This document shows, one piece after another, positions 31,985 through 38,346 of a stretch of DNA of 42,570 bases. Source of the stretch: a virus; IMG/VR virus record IMGVR_UViG_3300036785_000787, positions 1 through 42,570 of that record. One strand, 5' to 3'. Position 1 is the stretch's first letter. Each line of letters starts with the position of its first letter. The notes below the pieces were generated by a model. It was not told where the DNA came from, ran no database searches, and was given only the letters and a program-made list of their open reading frames with translations. Both the position numbers and the translations under genes were made by a program.

Positions 31985-32644
31985 CTAAAAGGGGATTTGA
32001 TCATTCATGTCGTTCGCGAGGGTATCAATCGGGTTGACCTCGCGGATCGCCTCCTTACTGCCATCCCAGCCAACAACCTCGAACAAAGGACACTGAACCT
32101 TGCCCCACTTCTTGGTGACTTCCGACGATGCCGCTAATTTGACCACCGGATTTTCACTGATCCCGGTTCTCAGCGTTCTGCGGTGATACAGCCGGCACAG
32201 ATTGCTGACCGCGCGCCGCCCGAAAAAAGAACTCGTCACGAATATGAATAGATCATCAGCTTGGTTTGTCAGCGGCAAAAGATATTGAAACACCCATGGG
32301 TCTTTCGGCTTGCCGTCCAACCCCGGCCCCCATTTGCTCGGATCGTTCTCGTCAAGCTCGTCACGCTCAAGAATGCGTTGCTTCTCAAGCACTGGATACA
32401 TCTTGCGCTCGGGTGGTCCGTCATCCTTGAATTTGATCCAGCACTTCGTCCAGCCGACGCAGTGCGCGATATACTCACTACCCAGCGCGACGGGCTCCTT
32501 GTTGATGAAATATTCGCCCTTGACGAATTTCAAGAATTTCTCACCGCCGTCCTCTTCAGCGGCGGCGCCGATGATCTCGGCTTCCCTGATGGCGGGGGTG
32601 GTAGGTTGAGTGAGGGCTAGGTCTTTTCTGCTTTCGTCGTTCAT
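31985..32644 (-). CDS. Putative single-strand DNA-binding protein with SSB-like tail
   Basis: CCAAAGGACGAAAACCG precedes the ATG. The 219-residue product has an N-terminal region, a beta-rich middle (SEYIAHCVGWTKCWIKFKDD), and a C-terminal end DMNDQIPF. The bacterial SSB tail that binds replication proteins is D-D-D-I-P-F, so the last eight residues look like a working tail. Order next to the YqaJ exonuclease supports a recombination or annealing partner. The fold itself is not obviously an OB fold by eye. Confidence 0.6.
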   Translation of the reverse strand: MNDESRKDLALTQPTTPAIREAEIIGAAAEEDGGEKFLKFVKGEYFINKEPVALGSEYIAHCVGWTKCWIKFKDDGPPERKMYPVLEKQRILERDELDENDPSKWGPGLDGKPKDPWVFQYLLPLTNQADDLFIFVTSSFFGRRAVSNLCRLYHRRTLRTGISENPVVKLAASSEVTKKWGKVQCPLFEVVGWDGSKEAIREVNPIDTLANDMNDQIPF

Positions 32645-32701
32645 CGGTTTTCGTCCTTTGGTTCATGGTTGACTTTCTCAGTCGCCCGTACACTGTTAAC
32701 C

Positions 32702-32721
32702 CTTGACCCAATTTAGTCAAG
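32702..32721. promoter_or_regulatory. Palindromic operator CTTGACCCAATTTAGTCAAG
   Basis: CTTGAC and GTCAAG flank an eight-base spacer with a central AATT. It lies in the 93-base region between the diverging genes 32644 (minus) and 32738 (plus), and overlaps plausible promoters on both strands (TTGACC on plus, TTGACT on minus). Similar half-sites occur at 41-189 and 35437-35455. It is likely bound by the adjacent HTH protein. Confidence 0.7.
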
Positions 32722-32737
32722 GGGATAATCCTTACCG

Positions 32738-33049
32738 ATGGGAACAGACCTGATCGAACGCCAGCGGCGGGCGCTGGGACTGGTTGAGCAATTGATCGAG
32801 TTGAAGCCGGACAATGGTACCTTGACGTATGCGCTGAAAATGCGCGAACGGCTCAAGCTGCCGATGACGGTGGTGCTAGCAAAGCTATGGCCAGAGCTAA
32901 GCTTGATTGACCGCTGCCGGCGCTTGGGCATCACCAAGCAAACTTATTTCGGCTGGCTCAATGGGCTCTATCGCCCAACCGCCCGACTGGCCAAACGGCT
33001 GGCAAAGGAAACCGGATTCAGTGTCGAGGACATCCGCGGCAAGATCTAG
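32738..33049 (+). CDS. Helix-turn-helix regulator
   Basis: The 103-residue product has a C-terminal HTH: LSLIDRCRRLGITKQTYFGW (about residues 54-73), followed by the SVEDIRGKI tail. The layout resembles small Cro/XRE or YdaS-type regulators. An operator-like palindrome lies just upstream, so it is likely autoregulated and may control the left-end, divergent and leftward promoters. It converges tail to tail with a short minus-strand gene (overlap of four bases). Confidence 0.75.
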   Translation: MGTDLIERQRRALGLVEQLIELKPDNGTLTYALKMRERLKLPMTVVLAKLWPELSLIDRCRRLGITKQTYFGWLNGLYRPTARLAKRLAKETGFSVEDIRGKI

Positions 33050-33189
33050 CGGCGGCGGCGGCGGCCCTTGCGCTTGCCGCGCCGTGCCGCGTTCAAAGCA
33101 ATGGCAATGATCTGCTTGCGCGAGCGCGGCCGACGACCATGGTGATAAAGCTCATGAATGTTGGCAGAGACGTTGGACCCGAGAGGCAT
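33046..33189 (-). CDS. Small basic protein, 47 aa (DUF6496-like)
   Basis: This frame is below the usual length cutoff but looks real: MPLGSNVSANIHELYHHGRR, then SRKQIIAIALNAARRG and a poly-Arg end. The KQIIAIALNAAR helix with a basic tail resembles DUF6496-like proteins (K-Q-A-x-A-I-A-L). Its stop overlaps the HTH stop on the opposite strand (CTAG). The ribosome-binding site is weak. It may bind nucleic acid. Confidence 0.5.
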   Translation of the reverse strand: MPLGSNVSANIHELYHHGRRPRSRKQIIAIALNAARRGKRKGRRRRR

Positions 33190-33224
33190 GGGAACACCCA
33201 GGATGCTTAAGAAATACACAAAAG

Positions 33225-33383
33225 CTGGAACGACTTTACCTCAAACGGCACGAATGCGCATGGTGTGGGATGCCTGTGCACAGGGACGATTGCGCCGCAA
33301 TCTATCAACAGTGCAGTGAGGAAACTCGCGAAAAGCGCCGCCAGAATTGTCTAAAGCATTATCGACCAAGAATGAAGGGATAG
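33225..33383 (+). CDS. Small zinc-binding protein with non-standard start
   Basis: The frame LERLYLKRHECAWCGMPVHR continues to DCAAIYQQCSEETREKRRQN, CLKHYRPRMKG and a stop. The C-x2-C, Cys and Cys-x2-His pattern and the charged helix look like a real small zinc protein. No ATG or GTG lies upstream in frame within reach. CTG at 33225 is a possible start; an ATG at 33203 is in a different frame and reads through 38 codons only. A sequencing error or a frameshift at 33203-33210 is another explanation. Confidence 0.45.
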   Translation: MERLYLKRHECAWCGMPVHRDDCAAIYQQCSEETREKRRQNCLKHYRPRMKG

Positions 33384-33387
33384 GCCT

Positions 33388-34509
33388 ATGAATATCTGTA
33401 TCAGCAGCGGCCATGGCCTCTACGTGAGAGGCGCGTCGGCCTCGCCACGCCCGCCGTACCTCGATGAAGTAGACGAGGCCCGCCGCGTCGTAAACCGGGT
33501 GGCCGAACTCTGGAGCGGCGCGGGCGTGGGCGTCAAAGTATTCCACGACAATACATCAACCTCGCAAAATCAAAACTTGTCCACCATCGTCAACTACCAC
33601 AATAGCCAAAGCCGCGATCTGGATGTCAGCGTACACTTCAATGCCTACCAACTCACCTCCAAGCCAATGGGCACAGAGGTACTCTACGTCACCCAGAGCA
33701 AGCTTGCTGCTGATACGTCTGCAGCCATTGCCAGCGCTGCCGGATTACCTAATCGCGGGGCCAAGTATCGCTCGGATCTATATTTTCTCAACAACACGAG
33801 CAAACCGGCAATTTTGATTGAAACGGTATTCGTAGACAGCTCGACCGATGGCAATGCCTATCGCGCGAATTTTGAAACCATCTGCACGCGTATTGCCGAG
33901 GTCGTCGGCAAGGTGACGATTGGCGAGCCCCCGCCAATCGAGGAACCGCCGCCGGTCGAACCACCAACAGAAACGGAAGTTCCGCGAGTCGAGATCGATA
34001 TCAAAGCTGTCGGTGAAGTTGTTATTTCAATCAACGGCCAAGACTTTCATTTCAATCAACCCGGCCCAGAGGAACCGGCAACCCTCGTATTTCAACCCAA
34101 TCATCAAGATATCATCTGCTCGGTGTTTGGCGGTTCAAGCGACCCGAATGACAGTGCTTATCCGCCGTATGACAAAATCACTGACCAAGAGCTGAGCTGC
34201 GCCTTGCCTTGGAAATTCGGCGGCGAGCGCCCGCGCGTACTGGTACACAACATCACCACTGGCAAGGATGTTGTTTGCCAGATCAGGGATGTCGGTCCCT
34301 GGGTGATAGACGATGACAAGTACGTGCTCGGCGAGGCGCGGCCGGTTGCCGAACCGAAGGGCTCAAAAATCCCGCGCGGCAAGAACCAGGGCAAGACCAG
34401 CAACGGGGCGGGCATCGACCTGACCCCGGCAGCGGCCAAAGCTATCGGCCTGTCCGGCATGGGAACGGTGCACTGGAGATTTACCGATGACAATGACTTC
34501 ACCGTCTGA
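33388..34509 (+). CDS. Endolysin: N-acetylmuramoyl-L-alanine amidase with C-terminal double-psi beta-barrel
   Basis: GAAGGGATAGGCCT precedes the ATG. Residues 1-180 match Amidase_3 with zinc ligands and catalytic Glu: His9 (ISSGHG), Glu27 (LDEVDEA), His83 (SVHFNA), Glu145 (ILIETVF). A Pro/Glu-rich linker covers about 184-207. Residues about 228-371 resemble an RlpA-like double-psi beta-barrel: CQIRDVGPW near 305 and GAGIDLTPAAAKAIG near 345. The second domain could bind or cut denuded glycan. The product cuts peptidoglycan at lysis. Confidence 0.88.
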   Translation: MNICISSGHGLYVRGASASPRPPYLDEVDEARRVVNRVAELWSGAGVGVKVFHDNTSTSQNQNLSTIVNYHNSQSRDLDVSVHFNAYQLTSKPMGTEVLYVTQSKLAADTSAAIASAAGLPNRGAKYRSDLYFLNNTSKPAILIETVFVDSSTDGNAYRANFETICTRIAEVVGKVTIGEPPPIEEPPPVEPPTETEVPRVEIDIKAVGEVVISINGQDFHFNQPGPEEPATLVFQPNHQDIICSVFGGSSDPNDSAYPPYDKITDQELSCALPWKFGGERPRVLVHNITTGKDVVCQIRDVGPWVIDDDKYVLGEARPVAEPKGSKIPRGKNQGKTSNGAGIDLTPAAAKAIGLSGMGTVHWRFTDDNDFTV

Positions 34510-34711
34510 CCGTTGGTCAACGGCGGAAAAACTGGCGTGCGTCGAGCGCGAGCTGCGCTATCGCATTCGCGTCTACGCACGCCTTGTTGCCCAGGGCAAG
34601 CTCACCGACCGACAGGCCGGGCGCGAGATCGCCATTATGCGAGCTGTCGTAAGCGATTACCAGAATCTGAGGGACGCGGAAAATCCCGAGCTTCCACTTG
34701 AAACTATCTGA
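34487..34711 (+). CDS. Small phage protein, 74 aa
   Basis: GGAGATTTACCG lies before the ATG, which overlaps the endolysin end by 23 bases. The product has the helical RELRYRIRVYARLVAQGKLT and AGREIAIMRAVVSDYQNLRD pattern that I recall in a small widespread phage protein of unknown role, often near replication or lysis genes. It is probably a small helical adaptor. Confidence 0.7.
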   Translation: MTMTSPSDRWSTAEKLACVERELRYRIRVYARLVAQGKLTDRQAGREIAIMRAVVSDYQNLRDAENPELPLETI

Positions 34712-34770
34712 CATGTCAACCAATCTCGTTTTGTTCTTTTTTTGGAAATTTTTTTATTTTTTTTAAATTT
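34712..34770. terminator. A/T-rich convergent terminator region
   Basis: The interval between the end of the plus-strand gene and the stop of the minus-strand gene contains T-runs on the plus strand and A-runs from the minus view, with no clear long stem. It probably ends both transcripts by weak hairpins plus T-rich tracts. The A/T content contrasts with the GC-rich neighbours. Confidence 0.45.
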
Positions 34771-34962
34771 TCACTCTTCCCGGAAAATTGCGTCCTGGCA
34801 GTTCTGGCACAGGCCGCTAATGCCGTACTCGCGCACAGACACGGCATCGCGAAACCCCTTCGGCTCCTTGCCGCAACGCGGACACTGGCCGCGATCAAGC
34901 CGTGATCCGGCTTCCTTACCGAAAGCAACAATGGCTGCGTAGCGCGCATTCTGACTGGGCAT
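34771..34962 (-). CDS. Zinc-finger-like small protein, 63 aa
   Basis: The start MPSQNARYAA at 34962 has TTGGAGAGATC just upstream and is preferred to the earlier ATG at 34989. The product has CPRCGKEPKG and CQNCQDA, a four-Cys zinc ribbon, in a basic context. It may bind DNA or RNA. It overlaps nothing upstream if the later start is used. Confidence 0.7.
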   Translation of the reverse strand: MPSQNARYAAIVAFGKEAGSRLDRGQCPRCGKEPKGFRDAVSVREYGISGLCQNCQDAIFREE

Positions 34963-34975
34963 GATCTCTCCAAGC

Positions 34976-35266
34976 TTAGCCAGGGACAAAATTGAACCAG
35001 TGCATCATCAGCAGCCCGAACACGACTGCGATCCAGAACGGCAGTAGCGGGTAGGTGCGTTGCCACTTCCAGATCATTTGCGAAAGCGTCGGCAATCCGG
35101 TCATCAGCGCATAGAGCTCCAGCGTCAGCATGACGATGGCAACCGCGCCGATGACGGTTTCCCAGATGACCTCCATCCTGCACTCACGCACACGCGGCTG
35201 ATCGCGCCAGAAGGCAAATCCGACAAAGACAAAAATCCAGGCGAGTTGGCCTATCCCTTCCCCCAT
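34976..35266 (-). CDS. Small membrane protein, 96 aa
   Basis: The product has three hydrophobic segments: LAWIFVFVGFAFW (residues 8-20), ETVIGAVAIVMLTLELYALM (about 36-53), and LLPFWIAVVFGLLMMHWF (about 74-91). A CCAGGACGT site precedes the ATG; an internal ATG at residue 30 is an alternative. It could be a holin or a membrane protein of the early region. Confidence 0.6.
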   Translation of the reverse strand: MGEGIGQLAWIFVFVGFAFWRDQPRVRECRMEVIWETVIGAVAIVMLTLELYALMTGLPTLSQMIWKWQRTYPLLPFWIAVVFGLLMMHWFNFVPG

Positions 35267-35427
35267 ACGTCCTGGCCTTCTTTTGCCGGCTCCGACTTTG
35301 TGGCGTGCTTAAGGGCAGACCGCGCCTCAAGCATTTCTTGCCACATTGCCTGATCGATCATGCGGCCACTCTCTCGCGCATAGACGATTTCGGTCAAGGC
35401 TAAGATCAGTCGCTCGGCGGGTGTCAT
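35251..35427 (-). CDS. Small early protein, 58 aa
   Basis: The ATG follows CAAGGAGGAACGA, an ideal ribosome-binding site, and is the first gene after the leftward promoter at about 35450-35490. The 58-residue product begins MTPAERLILALTEIVYARES and is helical and charged. It overlaps the next gene by 16 bases. Family unknown. Confidence 0.65.
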   Translation of the reverse strand: MTPAERLILALTEIVYARESGRMIDQAMWQEMLEARSALKHATKSEPAKEGQDVWGKG

Positions 35428-35436
35428 TCGTTCCTC

Positions 35437-35490
35437 CTTGACCCAACTTGTCAGGTCTAGTAAATAAGCTTGGCTAGGCTCCAGTCAAGA
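35437..35490 (-). promoter_or_regulatory. Leftward early promoter matching the left-end promoter
   Basis: On the minus strand, TTGACT is followed after 17 bases by ATTTACTAGACC. The left-end promoter has TTGACT, 17 bases, ATTTGCTAGACT. Shared CAAGC(C/T)T bases precede both. A CTTGAC/GTCAGG pair at 35437-35455 resembles the operator at 32702. The two sites are likely co-regulated by the HTH protein. Confidence 0.65.
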
Positions 35491-35583
35491 GGAATTACCT
35501 TATGGCTGTGGATTGGTCACAGCCTAGGGCGGAAGGGTGCAGGGCAAGTATCGACAACTTCCCTCAGGACATCTTTCCGCCCG

Positions 35584-35630
35584 ACCTCTTAACCTCCCCC
35601 ATAACCTCCCTCACCATAACCACCATAACC
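35584..35630. repeat. G-rich direct/inverted repeat, partner of 1-28
   Basis: On the minus strand GGTTATGG-like words occur in tandem near 35612-35630, then the 28-base block 35584-35611 that is found inverted at 1-28. It sits upstream of the leftward promoter. The pairs of G runs could also form quadruplex structures. The 35456-35748 stretch around it has no gene I can support. Confidence 0.7.
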
Positions 35631-35748
35631 AAAATGAAGATTGAAGTTATGGGTCCTCCGGAGAACGTCTCTCTGCCTTCGGCGCGCGTTTCGGGCTCGC
35701 CCCCATGCCGGATTTTCCCCAAAACTGGAAAAAATTTTGTGGCAATTT

Positions 35749-35976
35749 CTAGCGGTATTTTTTCCCTTCCATCATTGCCCATGTGTGTGATCCGAGCAGG
35801 CGGTCGCGGCGGGCGGCTTCCCAGGCGGTGACGTCGTGGTCCCATTGGGTCCAGGCTTCGGGGGTGATGTTGGCGTACAGGCCGCCGTATTGGGCGACGA
35901 GGTTTTGCAGGTTGGGGGGCGGGTGGGTGGCGAGCCAGATGTAGTAATCGGCGGGGTCGGGGGTGGTGGAGGTCAT
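35749..35976 (-). CDS. Unknown protein, 75 aa
   Basis: The product (MTSTTPDPADYYIWLATHPP...) has several Trp and Tyr (YYIWLA, WTQWDHDVTAWEAARRDRLL) and reads like a real small phage protein. It lies downstream of the RepA-like ATPase across the iteron region. No function recognised. A small helicase-loader-like or DNA-binding role is possible. Confidence 0.6.
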   Translation of the reverse strand: MTSTTPDPADYYIWLATHPPPNLQNLVAQYGGLYANITPEAWTQWDHDVTAWEAARRDRLLGSHTWAMMEGKKYR

Positions 35977-36021
35977 CGGAATTTCTTTAAGGGGCTACCG
36001 AGAAAACGGGGGAGCGCATGC

Positions 36022-36128
36022 GGTGCACATCGGTGCGGGGTGCACCCCCCTAAAGGGGGAGGTGCACACCCTGGTCCGCACTTTGGGGTGAACAGGTGGT
36101 ACACATGGGGTACACACATAGGTGCACA
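36022..36128. repeat. Iteron-like repeats GGTRCACA, six copies
   Basis: GGTGCACA or GGTACACA-type octamers occur at 36022-36029, 36039-36046 (GGTGCACC), 36061-36068, 36098-36105, 36109-36116 and 36121-36128. The sequence between the second and third forms an imperfect GTGCACC...GGTGCAC hairpin. It directly follows the ATPase stop. Iterons beside a replication gene are typical of replication origins, so this is a candidate origin. Confidence 0.6.
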
Positions 36129-36129
36129 T

Positions 36130-37272
36130 CTAGTCCAGGACAACATAATTGTACCTCCCGCGTGTGATAATTCTGAGGGTTCCTTTATCGATCAGGCGGC
36201 TGATGGCGGCGGCGAGTTCGGCGCGTTTGAAGCCGTTGGCGGCGCCGGTCTTGTCGATCATGGTTGCGGGGTAGCTGTGGGCGAATTGGCTGGCGCCGAA
36301 ATCCTGGCCTTGGCTGGTGTGTTTGCGGATGAAGTCGAGCACCAGGGTATCGGCGCGGGTGTCTTTGGCGGCTTGTTCGTAGGAGCTTGGTTTGGCCTCG
36401 CCCAGGAACATGCCGTTGCGCCAGTGCACGGTCAGGCTGTCGTCTTCGGGGCCGTACTGGTTTTTCAGGAAGCTGACCCGGCGCAGATCGGGGGTGTCCT
36501 TATCGCCTTCGATCCAGATCCGGGAGCGGAATGAGTTATGCCATGCGGTTGATCCGGAGAACCCGCCGCCGTCTTCGTCCATGCCCCGGCGGGAGGGGTG
36601 ACCGATCAGGGTGACGGAGCCGCCTGCTTGTTGCGCGATATGCACCAGCAGGGTTTCGAATTGCTGCACTTGGGAGCGATCATTTTCGTTGCCGGCGAAG
36701 ACGTTGGCGGCGGATGCGATCAGCACTTGTTCGGCTTGTAAGTTGACGGCTTGTTCGAGCAGGCGGTGATACAGCGGGGTGGCAACGATCTTGTTGGTTT
36801 TGGCATCGGCGTTGGCCAGCACCACGTCTTTGCCTGCCATTGGCAGGATGTGTAATCCGCCCGCGATCATGTCTTTGTAGGTTGTATCGTAGTGTTTGCG
36901 GATACAATCGAGCCGGCGCCAGATGACGTTGAAGTCGTCTTCGGCATCGAGAAAAATCGCTGGTCCGAGTTGTGGCAGACTGCCGAGCCATTCGCGTCCG
37001 AGCACGTGGGCGACGCACAGGTGCAGGCCGATGGTGGATTTGCCGGCGGCGCCGTGGCCGGTGAACAGGCAGGCTTGGCGGGCGGGGATGCGATTGGGCA
37101 CCGACCATTCTGGTTCGGGGACTTCGATCCCGTCGAGCGCGAGGTTGGCGAATTGCAGCGTCGATTGTTTATCGGCGCCGTTGCCTTTGTCGTGTTGGCG
37201 GTCCCATTCTTCGTCGGCTTTGCGGCACGCTTCGGCGAACGTCTCGGACAGGCCTTCGTAGGGGTTAGTCAT
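36130..37272 (-). CDS. RepA-like AAA ATPase / replicative helicase
   Basis: The 380-residue product has Walker A GHGAAGKST at 72-80 and Walker B PAIFLDAED at about 104-112. A conserved GHPSRRGMDEDGGGFSGSTA segment at about 224-243 matches the RepA/AAA_25 family, with arginines at FRSRIW. The last 30 residues (KRAELAAAISRLIDKGTLRI...) form a winged-helix-like end. Such proteins unwind or load helicase at plasmid and phage origins, and the adjacent iterons support this. Start overlaps the upstream gene by eight bases. Confidence 0.85.
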   Translation of the reverse strand: MTNPYEGLSETFAEACRKADEEWDRQHDKGNGADKQSTLQFANLALDGIEVPEPEWSVPNRIPARQACLFTGHGAAGKSTIGLHLCVAHVLGREWLGSLPQLGPAIFLDAEDDFNVIWRRLDCIRKHYDTTYKDMIAGGLHILPMAGKDVVLANADAKTNKIVATPLYHRLLEQAVNLQAEQVLIASAANVFAGNENDRSQVQQFETLLVHIAQQAGGSVTLIGHPSRRGMDEDGGGFSGSTAWHNSFRSRIWIEGDKDTPDLRRVSFLKNQYGPEDDSLTVHWRNGMFLGEAKPSSYEQAAKDTRADTLVLDFIRKHTSQGQDFGASQFAHSYPATMIDKTGAANGFKRAELAAAISRLIDKGTLRIITRGRYNYVVLD

Positions 37273-37525
37273 GGGGGAGCTCCGCGAACACGCGAGCGAT
37301 GACGGCTTGGATGGTATCTTGGCCGCAGGCCTCGGTCAGGCCGTTGTGTTCGGCCCACTGTTGCAGCCAGTCGATGGCGTCGTGGCGGGTGAGCTCGCCT
37401 TCGCGGTAGCGGTAGGCGCGGGTGGCGGCGAGGGCGACAAAGCTACGCTTGCGCAACAGCAATTGCTGCGCGTCTAGGTCGGCAATCTTTACAGTTTGGG
37501 GATTTGTGCTTATGTCTTGGGGCAT
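37265..37525 (-). CDS. Small helical protein before the ATPase, 86 aa
   Basis: GGTAGTGCGAGG-type bases are downstream in plus sense; on the minus strand CAAGGAAACAACAG precedes the ATG. The product has charged helices (LDAQQLLLRKRSFVALAATR, DAIDWLQQWAEHNGLTEAC). It is translated just before, and overlaps, the ATPase gene by eight bases. It may be a helicase partner or a regulator. Family unknown. Confidence 0.65.
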   Translation of the reverse strand: MPQDISTNPQTVKIADLDAQQLLLRKRSFVALAATRAYRYREGELTRHDAIDWLQQWAEHNGLTEACGQDTIQAVIARVFAELPHD

Positions 37526-37572
37526 CTGTTGTTTCCTTGGTAGTGCGAGGAACTCAGATTTGCTGGTCTTCT

Positions 37573-37602
37573 AAAAGGGTCGGGTGTCAGCCCGGCCCTT
37601 TT
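37573..37602. terminator. Bidirectional terminator in the divergent region
   Basis: AAAAGGGTCGGG (37573-37584) pairs with CCCGGCCCTTTT (37591-37602), with one mismatch and a short loop. Poly-A at the 5' end and poly-T at the 3' end make it an intrinsic terminator in both directions. It separates the minus-strand replication operon from the plus-strand tail-fibre operon. Confidence 0.7.
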
Positions 37603-37688
37603 CCTTTGGCGCAGCAGCGAACCCGCGTCGGTGTCGGGTGGCGCACCAAGCTAGTCCTGTGTTATTTCTATGACAAGGACGTAGCCCG

Positions 37689-38006
37689 ATGCCATCGTTC
37701 CCGTCGTCGATCTCCGCGCGCCCGATCCTGACCGTTGACAACAATGCCGGCCGGGTGATCGAGCCTGTCGCGCCCAATGGCACCTATCCGGGAATGCCGC
37801 TGGCGTTCGGGTTGATGCGCATGGCCACGTGCTTACCGACCAACGGCGCTGGTCCGGTGATGGTGGTGGAACCTCTCGTGCTTGGCGACGGGCAGTCGTA
37901 TCTTAGCGATCCGTCTGGCAGCTTCGTTGGCGAGCACGGCCCCGAATATATTCATCGGCTCCTGTCTGCGCGTTGGACTGAGAACACCCGCCGTCTCGGC
38001 GGTTGA
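37689..38006 (+). CDS. Unknown tail-region protein, 105 aa
   Basis: First gene of the rightmost plus-strand block. The product (MPSFPSSISARPILTVDNNA...) is Pro/Gly-rich in the middle, with FVGEHGPEYIHRLLSARWTE near the end. It may be a baseplate or tail component. The upstream intergenic region holds a possible -10 word (TTATTT) but no firm promoter. Family unknown. Confidence 0.6.
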   Translation: MPSFPSSISARPILTVDNNAGRVIEPVAPNGTYPGMPLAFGLMRMATCLPTNGAGPVMVVEPLVLGDGQSYLSDPSGSFVGEHGPEYIHRLLSARWTENTRRLGG

Positions 38007-38019
38007 TAGGACGCAGGAA

Positions 38020-38337
38020 ATGCCGATTTCGCGGCGTTATACCCCGGCCTGGGCGCCTGGAGAGGGTGCGCTGATCGGCATGGATTTTTCGTTCGTCATT
38101 CCGCCTGGGGTCGGCATTGTTTCGGGCACGCTGCACTTCTTCAACAACGTTGCGGTTCCCACCAACAGGGATGCTGATTTTATCATCGGCCCAATTCTTG
38201 TGTTGGGGCGCATTCTCTACACCAGTCTCGGCGGCGGCGTTGAAGGCATCGACTATCAGGTTTTGTGGACGGCGACCGACACCTTTGGTTTGGACTATCC
38301 GCGCACGGCGCTGATGCTGTGTGCGCCAACTTCGTGA
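38020..38337 (+). CDS. Fibre-associated protein, 105 aa
   Basis: The start MPISRRYTPAWAP at 38020 has GGACGCAGGAA before it and is preferred to the longer frame from 37882. The product has beta-rich segments (GALIGMDFSFVIPPGVGIVS, TLHFFNNVAVPTNR) that recur in small proteins next to tail fibres. It precedes the fibre gene by nine bases. Probable tail connector or fibre base. Confidence 0.6.
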   Translation: MPISRRYTPAWAPGEGALIGMDFSFVIPPGVGIVSGTLHFFNNVAVPTNRDADFIIGPILVLGRILYTSLGGGVEGIDYQVLWTATDTFGLDYPRTALMLCAPTS

Positions 38338-38346
38338 GATCCGGCG

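Noticed and set aside
35502-35845. Frames on both strands across the GGTTATGG region
   Set aside because: Their translations are low in coding likeness, overlap the repeat and promoter, and lack good starts.
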